Positions 1 to 7,298 of a DNA stretch of 15,712 nt are shown piece by piece (positions within the stretch are counted from its first letter, which is position 1; every line of letters starts with the position of its first letter). The notes under the pieces were generated by a model. It was not told the origin of the DNA and did no database searches. It worked only from the letters and a program-made list of their open reading frames with translations. Both the position numbers and the translations under genes were made by a program. This DNA comes from SHLJ01 sp041618535 (GTDB taxonomy: Bacteria; Bacteroidota; Bacteroidia; Flavobacteriales; Flavobacteriaceae). The stretch lies in NCBI GenBank assembly GCA_041618535.1, contig JBFKFP010000055.1, positions 1 to 15,712 of the forward strand. Reading direction: 5' to 3'.

Positions 1-963
1 CTCTTTGACCCAATTTATATTTGCGCTTTTTGAAGCCTGAAGGTTTATCTCCTTGATCGCAAATGTGGAATCACTAACCCAGAAATCTCCTTTAAAGGTT
101 AGCTCATTGCGTCGTCTCGGATAGTAAATGATATTGTAGCACCATTTGTTATCGATAAAGGCGCTGTCAGACAAGATATAACTGTAGGTGTTTATACCGG
201 TGGTTGAGAGCGGACTTACAAAGCTCTTGTCGAAAAACTTCAGGTAATTATCGTAGATGTTATAATCGGAGTAAAGGTCGTCAACAAAATCGATGATCAC
301 CTGGTTATCGCTGAATCCTGAATTCTTATTCCCCTGCAATACCTCCTTCTCTTTATTGATTAAGTTGTCGCCATAAACCTTTGAAACCGCCTCATTGATA
401 AACATGGGCAGATAGGTTTTTCCGGTTACCTTGGAGGTGTCGACAAAATCGAAAACGAATTCCATGCCGCGGAATAACCTGCTCTTGATGAGGGCACTGT
501 CTACAGTGTTGATGTCGAATTCAACTTTCTCATATTTATCATACTGGTATTGTTTGAACTGACGTAAGCCATTTTGACGTTTAAACTCCCAGACTTTCCT
601 GAGTATATCAATGGCCGGATTATTTTTTTTTGGCTGCTTCCCCCGTGAAATGACAACTTCATCCAAAGCCTCTGCTTCTTCATTCAGAACAAACTGCATT
701 TCGTAATTCACCTTTTTCTGAAGGTTGAATTCAATGGTCTGATAACCCACAAATGAAACCACTACAACAGTCCAGGTCTTTTCTGACTCCAGGTAAAACT
801 TACCATTCTCATCGGTTATGGTGCCTTCAGAGGAGTTTTTGAAGATGACATTGGCGAAGGGAACTGGTTCATTGCGCTCATCAACAACATAACCGCTCAC
901 CTTGGTCTGTGCATATCCAAAGCAAACGGAAATGAGCAGAAAAATGATAAGCGCTCTTCTCAT
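1..963 (-). CDS. DUF5686 family protein with carboxypeptidase-like regulatory domain (3' end outside window)
   Basis: The minus-strand frame is open from ATG at 963 to base 1: 321 residues with no stop, so the C-terminal part lies outside the window. Residues 1-19 form a signal peptide (MRR, hydrophobic core, then FGYAQ). Residues 20 to about 100 are a CarboxypepD_reg-like beta-sandwich (VSGYVVDERNEPVPFANV, then GTITDENGKF and SFVGYQT), ending in LDEVVIS at 100-106, the same kind of motif seen after this domain in SusC-type receptors. From about residue 112 the sequence looks like DUF5686 (NPAIDILRKVW, KYEKVEFDIN, later FWVSDSTFAIKEINLQ and ANINW). Members of this family are thought to be outer-membrane barrel proteins; the function is not established. 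The gene follows pdhB on the same strand after 70 bases holding a terminator-like hairpin, so it may have its own weak promoter or depend on readthrough. Confidence 0.88.
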   Translation of the reverse strand, partial: MRRALIIFLLISVCFGYAQTKVSGYVVDERNEPVPFANVIFKNSSEGTITDENGKFYLESEKTWTVVVVSFVGYQTIEFNLQKKVNYEMQFVLNEEAEALDEVVISRGKQPKKNNPAIDILRKVWEFKRQNGLRQFKQYQYDKYEKVEFDINTVDSALIKSRLFRGMEFVFDFVDTSKVTGKTYLPMFINEAVSKVYGDNLINKEKEVLQGNKNSGFSDNQVIIDFVDDLYSDYNIYDNYLKFFDKSFVSPLSTTGINTYSYILSDSAFIDNKWCYNIIYYPRRRNELTFKGDFWVSDSTFAIKEINLQASKSANINWVKE

Positions 964-971
964 ATTAGAAA

Positions 972-1006
972 TAAAAAAACTTCACTAACGACCAAGCTAA
1001 TGAAGT
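972..1006 (-). terminator. Rho-independent terminator after pdhB
   Basis: Read on the minus strand, a 9-bp stem (ACTTCATTA pairing with TAGTGAAGT, including one U-G pair) with a 10-base loop is followed by seven T residues. It sits 27 bases after the pdhB stop, and its T-tract ends only about 8 bases before the ATG of the DUF5686 gene at 963. It should end pdhB transcripts. Being so close to the next start codon, it could also act as an attenuator for that gene (inference). Confidence 0.75.
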
Positions 1007-1033
1007 CTTTCATATAACGTTTTTTTTTCTGAA

Positions 1034-2011
1034 TTATTTGTACATCACCTTTTTCACCGACTTGATCACATCCTCGTGATTGGGCAACCACTCGGCCAGA
1101 AGAACAGGAGAATACGGTGCAGGTGTATCTGCTGTGTTTATCTTTTCAATCGGTGCGTCCAGGTAATCGAATGCCTTGCTTTGAACCTGGTAGGTGATTT
1201 CGGTAGCGACGTTACCAAATGGCCAGGCCTCCTCGAGTATAACAAGGCGATTGGTTTTCTTAACAGAATCAAGAATGGTCTTATGATCCAACGGACGAAC
1301 GGTTCTCAAATCAATAATCTCGCACGAGATACCCTCTTTTTCCAATTCGTCTGCAGCTTTATAGGCCTCTTTTATGATCTTTCCAAAAGAGACAATGGTC
1401 ACATCGGTTCCTTCGCGTTTGATATCGGCCACACCAATAGGCAGAACATATTCCCCTTCAGGAACTTCACCTTTGTCACCATACATCTGTTCACTCTCCA
1501 TAAAGATAACAGGATCGTCATCCCGGATGGCTGATTTGAGGAGTCCTTTAGCATCATAAGGGTTTGATGGCACGATCACCTTAAGTCCCGGTGTATTGGC
1601 AAACCAGCTTTCAAACGCCTGGGAGTGCGTAGCCGCCAACTGACCGGCAGAGGCCGTTGGTCCGCGGAATACAATTGGACATTTGAACTGTCCGCCTGAC
1701 ATTTGCCTGATCTTGGCCGCATTATTGATGATCTGGTCTATCCCGACCAGTGAGAAGTTGAATGTCATAAACTCTACTATGGGTCGGTTACCGGTCATGG
1801 TTGAACCCACGGCCACACCGGAGAATCCTAACTCAGATATAGGGGTATCTATAACACGTTTAGCACCAAATTCATCCAACATTCCTTTTGAAGCCTTGTA
1901 AGCTCCATTATATTCAGCAACTTCCTCACCCATCAAGTAGATACTCTCGTCACGGCGCATCTCCTCACTCATGGCTTCGGCAATTGCTTCTCTAAATTGA
2001 ATTGTTCTCAT
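1034..2011 (-). CDS. pdhB: Pyruvate dehydrogenase E1 component, beta subunit
   Basis: 325 residues, the usual full length for an E1 beta subunit of an alpha2beta2 2-oxo acid dehydrogenase. It pairs with an E1 alpha subunit to decarboxylate pyruvate with thiamine diphosphate and to acetylate the lipoyl groups of E2, feeding acetyl-CoA to the TCA cycle in the cytoplasm. The transketolase pyrimidine-binding domain covers roughly residues 4-180. It has the conserved Glu60 in DTPISELGF, which contacts the thiamine aminopyrimidine, and His129 in AATHSQ. The C-terminal transketolase domain follows (about 190-318; VSFGK, EIIDLRTVRPLD, EEAWPFG). The alpha subunit and E2 are not in this window, so the gene is split from its partners. 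It is divergent from etfB with 154 bases between the starts. Branched-chain E1 beta is related, but overall similarity fits the pyruvate enzyme better. Confidence 0.92.
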   Translation of the reverse strand: MRTIQFREAIAEAMSEEMRRDESIYLMGEEVAEYNGAYKASKGMLDEFGAKRVIDTPISELGFSGVAVGSTMTGNRPIVEFMTFNFSLVGIDQIINNAAKIRQMSGGQFKCPIVFRGPTASAGQLAATHSQAFESWFANTPGLKVIVPSNPYDAKGLLKSAIRDDDPVIFMESEQMYGDKGEVPEGEYVLPIGVADIKREGTDVTIVSFGKIIKEAYKAADELEKEGISCEIIDLRTVRPLDHKTILDSVKKTNRLVILEEAWPFGNVATEITYQVQSKAFDYLDAPIEKINTADTPAPYSPVLLAEWLPNHEDVIKSVKKVMYK

Positions 2012-2033
2012 AATCGCATTGATTCACGAACAG

Positions 2034-2041
2034 CAAAAATA
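2034..2041 (-). promoter_or_regulatory. Putative -7 promoter element for pdhB
   Basis: On the minus strand this reads TATTTTTG, an exact match to the Bacteroidota -7 consensus TAnnTTTG, 22 bases before the pdhB ATG at 2011. The nearest upstream TTG that could serve as a -33 element (complement of 2067-2069) is 25 bases away, slightly long. Confidence 0.55.
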
Positions 2042-2087
2042 GTAATTATTGCATAGAAAGGAATGACAAAAAATGGCAAATATTTAT

Positions 2088-2099
2088 TATGCATGCATA
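2088..2099. repeat. 12-bp perfect palindrome in pdhB-etfB divergent region
   Basis: TATGCATGCATA is its own reverse complement. It lies 21 bases upstream of the etfB -7 element, where the -33 region would be, and upstream of the pdhB promoter on the other strand. It is a candidate operator for one or both genes; no regulator is known. Confidence 0.4.
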
Positions 2100-2119
2100 G
2101 GAAATTCAGATTATATTTT

Positions 2120-2132
2120 GTACCTTTGGTAC
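2120..2132 (+). promoter_or_regulatory. etfB -7 promoter element inside an inverted repeat
   Basis: TACCTTTG at 2121-2128 matches TAnnTTTG exactly and lies 37 bases before the etfB ATG. It is embedded in the inverted repeat GTACC-TTT-GGTAC (2120-2132), so a dimeric protein could bind right over the promoter. The repeat may also be coincidental, since TACC is common in flavobacterial -7 elements. Confidence 0.6.
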
Positions 2133-2165
2133 CCGAAAATTTAAAAGAAATATATCCAAATAATT

Positions 2166-2912
2166 ATGAAAATACTCGTTTGTATAAGTCATGTTCCGGA
2201 TACCACTTCCAAGATCAATTTTACGGATTCTGATACCAAATTTGACGCTAATGGCGTTCAGTTTGTAATCAATCCAAACGACGAATTCGGACTGACAAGG
2301 GCTATGTGGTTCAAGGAAAAACAAGGCGCCGGTGTTGATGTGGTCACCGTAGGCGGTCCCGAAGTTGAACCCACACTGAGGAAGGCCCTCGCCATTGGAG
2401 CTGACCAGGCCATTCGTGTGGACACGGCAGCCCTTGACGGCTACCAGGTTGCCAGGGAGTTGGCAGCAGTGGTGAAAAGCGGAGGCTATGACCTGGTTAT
2501 TGCTGGACGGGAATCAATTGATTATAATGGAGGAATGGTACCGGGAATGTTGGCTGAACTTACAGGCGCTGAATTCGTAAATAACTGCATCGGCCTTGAA
2601 GTTGATGGAGGTGCCGCCAGGGCAACCCGCGAGATGGACGGTGGCAAGGCGACTGTTTCCGCTACTCTGCCTTTGGTCATCGGGGGGCAAAAAGGCCTTG
2701 TTGAAGAAAGCGATTTGCGCATCCCTAATATGAGGGGGATTATGATGGCCAGGAAAAAACCCCTGAACGTCATCCCGGGAGTTAGTGCTCAAGCCGACAC
2801 TTCATTTGTTAAGTTCCATAAGCCAGCGCCAAAAGGAGCCGTAAAATTGGTAGATCCGGATAAGCTGGATGAATTGATCAATCTATTGCACAACGAAGCC
2901 AAGGTTATTTAA
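2166..2912 (+). CDS. etfB: Electron transfer flavoprotein, beta subunit
   Basis: 248 residues, normal length. With the alpha subunit it forms a soluble FAD-containing heterodimer, the beta side also binding AMP, that takes electrons from acyl-CoA and related dehydrogenases and passes them to ETF:quinone oxidoreductase. The start MKILVCISHVPDT, the segment AIGADQAIRVD, and the GRESIDYNGGMVPGMLAE motif (114-131) are typical of the adenine nucleotide alpha-hydrolase-like fold of this family. The loop near residues 179-198 (EESDLRIPNMRGIMMARKKP) is the family's recognition-loop region, important for docking to partner dehydrogenases. The gene is first in the run, with etfA 22 bases downstream and an own -7 element upstream. 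There is no clear Shine-Dalgarno site; the leader is A-rich. The start is supported by position and by alignment to the family. Confidence 0.93.
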   Translation: MKILVCISHVPDTTSKINFTDSDTKFDANGVQFVINPNDEFGLTRAMWFKEKQGAGVDVVTVGGPEVEPTLRKALAIGADQAIRVDTAALDGYQVARELAAVVKSGGYDLVIAGRESIDYNGGMVPGMLAELTGAEFVNNCIGLEVDGGAARATREMDGGKATVSATLPLVIGGQKGLVEESDLRIPNMRGIMMARKKPLNVIPGVSAQADTSFVKFHKPAPKGAVKLVDPDKLDELINLLHNEAKVI

Positions 2913-2934
2913 TATCTAAAAATCTTTTTGAAAA

Positions 2935-3891
2935 ATGTCTGTTCTAGTATATACCGAATCCGACCAGGGAAAATTGAAAAAAACCGCTCTTGAAGTGGCA
3001 TCTTATGCAAAAGCCGTTGCCGACAAGCTCGGTTCAAGTGTTACCGCGGTCTGCATAAATGCTGATGATGCCTCACAACTTGGGCAGTACGGCGTGAACA
3101 AGGTCCTCAACATAGACTATGAGGGTGAATTTAATGCAAAACGCTATGCGTCTTTTATAGGTCAAGCTGCTCAGCAGGAAGGGGCCGATGTGGTAGTTGT
3201 AAGTCAGAGTGCCGACAGCCGGTACATTGCTCCAATCCTTAGTGTTGGACTTGAAGCAACCTATGCTTCAAATGTTATAGGTGAACCATCGAGCACGAAC
3301 CCATTTATTGTTCAGCGAAATACATTCACAAATAAAGCCATAGGCGATCTCGAAATGAAATCCGGTAAAAAGATATTGGGATTGTCGTCGAATGCATACG
3401 GAGTTCATGAAAACCCCGTGGATTCATCTGTTGAAGGATTCAGTCCGGAAAAGGTTGATTCGGGTATTAAGGTTCAGTCTGTAGATAAGGCCGGTGGAAC
3501 TGTTAGTATTGCAGATGCAGATATCGTGGTCTCCGGGGGAAGGGGATTGAAAGGCCCTGAGAACTGGGGAATGATAGAAGAGTTGGCAGAAGTACTGGGG
3601 GCCGCAACAGCTTGCTCTAAACCTGTTTCCGACCTGGGTTGGCGTCCTCACAGCGAACACGTTGGCCAAACAGGAAAACCGGTAGCCTCAAACCTCTATA
3701 TCGCAGTGGGAATATCAGGAGCAATTCAGCATTTAGCCGGGATAAACGCATCTAAAGTAAAGGTTGTTATCAATACAGATCCTGAAGCACCGTTTTTCAA
3801 AGCAGCCGATTACGGCGTAGTGGGTGATGCCTTTGAAGTTGTCCCGCAACTCATTGAAAAATTGAAAGAATTTAAGGCCCAGAATGCATAA
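2935..3891 (+). CDS. etfA: Electron transfer flavoprotein, alpha subunit
   Basis: 318 residues, the usual size. It holds most of the FAD site of the ETF heterodimer and moves electrons from fatty-acid and amino-acid oxidation into the quinone pool. The N-terminal half (1 to about 190) is the alpha/beta ETF domain. The C-terminal FAD-binding domain starts at VVSGGRG (198-204) and continues with ELAEVLGAATACSKPVSD, HVGQTGKPV (242-250) and GISGAIQHLAG (259-269), all hallmark flavin-contacting stretches. Lys229 in CSKPVSD stands where many ETFs have Arg; I regard this as lineage variation rather than loss of function. The gene follows etfB with a 22-base gap and is surely cotranscribed. No hairpin follows; the next 118 bases, up to the nuclease gene, show no strong promoter or terminator. 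Confidence 0.93.
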   Translation: MSVLVYTESDQGKLKKTALEVASYAKAVADKLGSSVTAVCINADDASQLGQYGVNKVLNIDYEGEFNAKRYASFIGQAAQQEGADVVVVSQSADSRYIAPILSVGLEATYASNVIGEPSSTNPFIVQRNTFTNKAIGDLEMKSGKKILGLSSNAYGVHENPVDSSVEGFSPEKVDSGIKVQSVDKAGGTVSIADADIVVSGGRGLKGPENWGMIEELAEVLGAATACSKPVSDLGWRPHSEHVGQTGKPVASNLYIAVGISGAIQHLAGINASKVKVVINTDPEAPFFKAADYGVVGDAFEVVPQLIEKLKEFKAQNA

Positions 3892-4009
3892 TTTTCATAA
3901 CTTGTACTTGGAACGAGGCCGCTTAATTTAAGACTTGATTTCTCTGAATTTGATCGATTTGGGCTTGCTAAAGTCATAATTTAAGCAGTTCTTTGTGCGT
4001 CGTAAGATT

Positions 4010-4621
4010 ATGAGTTTAGTGCGTCTTAACATAAAGGGGATTTCTTACAGCCAAACCCAGAATGGGGCTTATGCGCTTATACTGAGCGAGGTAGATGGTG
4101 ACAGAAAATTGCCCATTGTAATCGGAGCATTTGAGGCGCAGTCAATAGCCATTGCCCTGGAGAAGGAGATTAAACCACCCAGGCCGCTCACCCACGACCT
4201 TTTTAAGAATTTCTCTGACAGATTTGATATTGTTGTCAAGCAGGTCATCATCCATAAGCTTGTTGATGGAGTTTTTTATTCCAGCCTGATCTGTGAGCGG
4301 GATAAGATAGAAGAGATCATAGATGCAAGAACCAGCGATGCCATCGCTCTGGCGCTCAGGTTTAACGCTCCTATTTTTACATATAAGAATATACTGGATA
4401 AGGCTGGCATCTATCTGAAGGTAAACCCTAAGAAAGATGAGGATGAGGACGACAACATTCTGATGGATGATATGATAGCGGAAGAAATTGAATCCCGTTC
4501 TGAGGAAGGCCTGCAGGTAAAAACACTTGATGAACTTCATAAACTGCTTGACAAAGCAGTAGCCAATGAAGATTATGAGGCCGCTGCCAGAATTCGCGAC
4601 GAGATTTCCAAGCGCAATTAA
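4010..4621 (+). CDS. Bifunctional nuclease (BFN/DUF151) family protein with C-terminal UVR motif
   Basis: 203 residues from ATG at 4010. A GTG at 3995 would add five residues (MRRKI), but ATG followed by SLVRLNIKGISYSQTQ fits the family start better. Residues 2 to about 135 are the BFN/DUF151 domain: LPIVIGAFEAQSIAIALE, then LICERDKIEEIIDARTSDAIALALRFNAPIFT. Family members in plants and Thermotoga have been linked to RNase/DNase activity or structure; the role in Bacteroidota is not settled. An acidic linker (KKDEDEDDN, 141-149) leads to a UVR-type helical hairpin at about 172-203 (DELHKLLDKAVANEDYEAAARIRDEI), the motif by which UvrB and UvrC pair. The gene ends 9 bases before the nucleoside transporter, so the two are likely cotranscribed. 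A link to nucleic-acid turnover beside nucleoside uptake is inference. Confidence 0.85.
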   Translation: MSLVRLNIKGISYSQTQNGAYALILSEVDGDRKLPIVIGAFEAQSIAIALEKEIKPPRPLTHDLFKNFSDRFDIVVKQVIIHKLVDGVFYSSLICERDKIEEIIDARTSDAIALALRFNAPIFTYKNILDKAGIYLKVNPKKDEDEDDNILMDDMIAEEIESRSEEGLQVKTLDELHKLLDKAVANEDYEAAARIRDEISKRN

Positions 4622-4630
4622 TCCAATTGA

Positions 4631-6343
4631 ATGAAACAGCTCCTTCTTTCACTTGCTGCTTTTACCCTGACTTTTTTTATAGGAACCGCACAAACCATTG
4701 AAAGGGACTGGCAGATCAGCAATGCCTCCTTCAATTCAACAAACGAGAATCAAAATTTTAAAGGCCATCTTTCCCTTAAGGATGGACAATTTGAACTCGA
4801 ACTTGAAGATTATACAGACACCTCATTCAATGGGGATTACCTCTATCAAAACAATCTTTTACTATTATATTTCAGCAGACCGGCTGATTCCGTTGAAACC
4901 TTTCGGATAACAGGACTGACAGATTCCACCGCCGTGCTGAGATCTTCTATGGCCGAGATGCAGCTCGTTCAAAAAGATGTTCCAGCCCTGGTTATTGATC
5001 CCGATGATGGAATTCAGGACATGATCGTTCCCAGCGAAGGATTCACCATAAACGGCCTGTTAAGAGGTGCACTTGGAATGCTGGCCCTCCTGGTCCTTTC
5101 TATAATATTAAGCAAGAAAAGGAGAGCGATTAACTGGAGGACCGTCGGTTTTGGATTGCTCGCTCAAATCACCCTGGCCATCGGAGTTCTGAAAGTTCCC
5201 ATAATTCAGAAATCCTTTGAGTTCGTGGGCAAGATCTTTGTCAAGATCCTGGATTTTACCATGGCCGGAACCAAATTCCTTTTTGATTCCTTTGAAACGG
5301 GTCAGATCGAGAGCGCGCTTATCACTTTTGCGGTTACCATCCTCCCGACAATCGTTTTTTTCTCGGCACTTACCTCGGTACTGTTTTATCTTGGAGTGAT
5401 CCAAAGGGTGGTTAAAGGAATGGCCTGGTTACTGACTAAAATCCTCAGAATTTCAGGTGCTGAGAGTTTAAGCGTTGCAGGGAATATTTTTCTTGGCCAG
5501 ACAGAATCACCGCTGATGATAAAAGCATACCTTGAGAAAATGACCAGGTCTGAGATATTGCTGGTCATGGTTGGTGGCATGGCCACGGTTGCTGGTGGTG
5601 TACTTGCAGCATATATCGGGTTTCTCGGTGGTGAAGAACAGGCACTTCGGATTTTCTATGCCAAACACTTGCTAACGGCATCAGTAATGGCAGCTCCCGG
5701 CGCAATTGTTATTTCAAAGATCCTGTATCCGCAAACCGAAGAGGTCAATTCAGATATTGAGATCACTCAGGAAAACATAGGATCGAACATCCTTGACGCC
5801 ATTGCCAATGGCACTTCTGAAGGCCTTAAGCTGGCTGTAAATGTAGGCGCCATGCTGCTGGTCTTCCTCGCCTTCATAGCTATGATCAATTATGGCTTCG
5901 GTAAACTTGGAAGCCTTAGCGGGTTGAACAATCTCATAGCAGGCAACACACCTTATGGCGGACTATCACTTGAGTTTATCCTGGGATACACCCTGGCTCC
6001 ACTCATGTGGCTCATAGGAGTCGCAAAAGAGGATATGGCCCTGATGGGGCAACTTCTCGGTATCAAACTGGTGGCAAGCGAATTTGTTGGATATATTCAA
6101 TTGGCTGAGCTTAAGGATGCAGGTGGATTATTACACCTCAAGTATCAGAAATCGATTATAATGGCAACTTATATGTTGTGTGGGTTCGCCAATTTCGCCT
6201 CTATCGGCATACAGATAGGAGGCATAGGATCTTTAGCTCCCGGACAACGTAAGACCCTTTCCGAATTTGGGATCAGGGCACTGATAGGCGGTACCGTTGC
6301 CTCACTTCTTTCAGCTACCATTGCAGGGATGATCATCGGTTAA
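4631..6343 (+). CDS. NupC-type concentrative nucleoside transporter with secreted N-terminal domain
   Basis: 570 residues, much longer than the roughly 400 of bacterial NupC. Residues 1-20 look like a signal peptide (MKQLLLSLAAFTLTFFIGTAQ). Residues 22 to about 115 are hydrophilic and beta-rich and resemble small lipocalin-like domains (DWQISNASF, LKDGQFELELED, FNGDYLYQNNLLLLYF, FRITGLTDSTAVL). A first clear membrane helix follows at 142-160, then KKRRAINWR and the CNT transporter core. The core shows FLGQTESPLMIKAYLEKM (287-304), ATVAGGVLAAYIGF, GTSEGLKLAVNVGAM, YTLAPLMWLIGVA and LVASEFVGY (480-488), matching the helical hairpin and substrate-site motifs of sodium- or proton-coupled CNT proteins. 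It should import nucleosides across the inner membrane, with the extra domain in the periplasm. It lies 9 bases after the BFN gene and 80 bases before thyA. Cation and substrate choice cannot be read here. Confidence 0.88.
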   Translation: MKQLLLSLAAFTLTFFIGTAQTIERDWQISNASFNSTNENQNFKGHLSLKDGQFELELEDYTDTSFNGDYLYQNNLLLLYFSRPADSVETFRITGLTDSTAVLRSSMAEMQLVQKDVPALVIDPDDGIQDMIVPSEGFTINGLLRGALGMLALLVLSIILSKKRRAINWRTVGFGLLAQITLAIGVLKVPIIQKSFEFVGKIFVKILDFTMAGTKFLFDSFETGQIESALITFAVTILPTIVFFSALTSVLFYLGVIQRVVKGMAWLLTKILRISGAESLSVAGNIFLGQTESPLMIKAYLEKMTRSEILLVMVGGMATVAGGVLAAYIGFLGGEEQALRIFYAKHLLTASVMAAPGAIVISKILYPQTEEVNSDIEITQENIGSNILDAIANGTSEGLKLAVNVGAMLLVFLAFIAMINYGFGKLGSLSGLNNLIAGNTPYGGLSLEFILGYTLAPLMWLIGVAKEDMALMGQLLGIKLVASEFVGYIQLAELKDAGGLLHLKYQKSIIMATYMLCGFANFASIGIQIGGIGSLAPGQRKTLSEFGIRALIGGTVASLLSATIAGMIIG

Positions 6344-6395
6344 TAACTTTTAAAATAATCTCAGGTGGCCGCTTCTTACAAGTTGGCTGTTTTCT

Positions 6396-6403
6396 TATTT
6401 TTA
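6396..6403 (+). promoter_or_regulatory. Possible -7 element for thyA
   Basis: TATTTTTA matches TAnnTTTG at all positions but the last. It sits 20 bases before the thyA ATG and overlaps the 5' arm of the inverted repeat at 6402-6424. No well-spaced TTG is seen upstream (the one at 6383-6385 is too close), so this is a weak call. Confidence 0.35.
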
Positions 6404-6424
6404 ATTCCGAAAAAATTGGAATTA
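6402..6424 (+). repeat. Inverted repeat covering the thyA start region
   Basis: TAATTCC (6402-6408) and GGAATTA (6418-6424) are perfect 7-base complements separated by nine bases. The 3' arm includes the GGA just ahead of the start codon and the A of the ATG. In RNA this would fold into a hairpin hiding the ribosome entry site; in DNA it would be a palindromic operator. Which applies depends on where transcription starts. Confidence 0.45.
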
Positions 6425-7248
6425 TGAAGCAATATCATGACCTCGTAAAATATGTGCTCGAGCATGGAACCGAAAAGGCTGACCGTACAGGTACAGGAAC
6501 TAAAAGTGTTTTCGGTTATCAGATGCGTTTCGATTTGAATGAAGGTTTCCCGATGGTCACTACCAAAAAACTCCACCTGAAATCAATAATCTATGAGTTA
6601 CTGTGGTTCCTGAAAGGTGACACGAACATAGATTATCTTAATGAAAACGGTGTTAGAATTTGGAATGAATGGGCCGATGAGAACGGAGATCTTGGCCCCG
6701 TCTATGGATACCAATGGCGAAATTGGAACGGTGATGAGATCGACCAGATCAAACAGGTGATTGATATGCTAAAAACCAACCCCGACAGCAGGAGGATGCT
6801 GGTAACGGCCTGGAACCCTTCTGTTTTACCCGATACTTCCAGATCTTTCAGCGAGAATGTGGCTGATGGGAAGGCCGCCCTTCCTCCCTGTCATGCGTTT
6901 TTCCAGTTCTATGTTGCCGATGGCAAGCTCAGTTGCCAGTTGTACCAGCGAAGTGCAGATATCTTTTTGGGTGTTCCCTTCAATATCGCCTCTTATGCCC
7001 TGTTGACCATGATGATGGCCCAGGTTTGCGGTTACCAGCCTGGTGAATTTGTACATACTTTCGGCGATGCACATATTTACAGCAACCATCTTGAGCAACT
7101 CGAACTTCAGCTTTCCCGGGATCTTCGCCCTCTTCCAAGGATGGTCCTGAATCCGGAAGTTAAGGATATATTCGATTTCAGGTTTGAAGATTTCACTTTG
7201 CTTGATTACGATCCGCATCCACATATCAAAGGCGCGGTAGCTGTATAA
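6424..7248 (+). CDS. thyA: Thymidylate synthase
   Basis: 274 residues. It methylates dUMP to dTMP using 5,10-methylenetetrahydrofolate, giving dihydrofolate. All key residues are seen: Arg21 in RTGTGT, the phosphate-binding pair Arg123-Arg124 in DSRRM, the nucleophile Cys156 in LPPCHAFFQFYV, RSAD at 176-179, Asn187 in GVPFNIASY, and His217/Tyr219 in DAHIYSNH. Compared with the 264-residue E. coli enzyme there is an insertion of about 12 residues just before the active-site loop (between Asn131 and Cys156, SVLPDTSRSFSENVADGK), typical of relatives in this phylum as far as I recall. The gene has 80 bases of upstream space with a start-codon hairpin, and is closed by a strong terminator. DHFR, which recycles the dihydrofolate product, is encoded 620 bases downstream. 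Confidence 0.96.
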   Translation: MKQYHDLVKYVLEHGTEKADRTGTGTKSVFGYQMRFDLNEGFPMVTTKKLHLKSIIYELLWFLKGDTNIDYLNENGVRIWNEWADENGDLGPVYGYQWRNWNGDEIDQIKQVIDMLKTNPDSRRMLVTAWNPSVLPDTSRSFSENVADGKAALPPCHAFFQFYVADGKLSCQLYQRSADIFLGVPFNIASYALLTMMMAQVCGYQPGEFVHTFGDAHIYSNHLEQLELQLSRDLRPLPRMVLNPEVKDIFDFRFEDFTLLDYDPHPHIKGAVAV

Positions 7249-7277
7249 AAAAAGCTTCCCTGAGGAAGCTCTTTTTT
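7247..7277. terminator. Bidirectional Rho-independent terminator between thyA and the glycogen-binding gene
   Basis: A seven-base stem AGCTTCC/GGAAGCT (7253-7259 with 7264-7270) with loop CTGA is flanked by an A-run on the left and a T-run on the right, so it works on both strands. It overlaps the thyA stop codon and ends 22 bases before the stop of the convergent gene. Confidence 0.88.
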
Positions 7278-7298
7278 AAACTAAAACAAGACAATTTT

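Noticed and set aside
1076..1534. A 152-residue open frame on the plus strand opposite pdhB
   Set aside because: It lies wholly inside a well-supported essential gene on the other strand, has Cys- and Arg-rich low-plausibility composition, no family resemblance and no promoter.
3892..4009. Possible promoter for the BFN gene (TAATTTAA near 3977)
   Set aside because: The match to TAnnTTTG is poor and the spacing to a TTG is wrong; the gene may be read from the etf promoter. Left uncalled.
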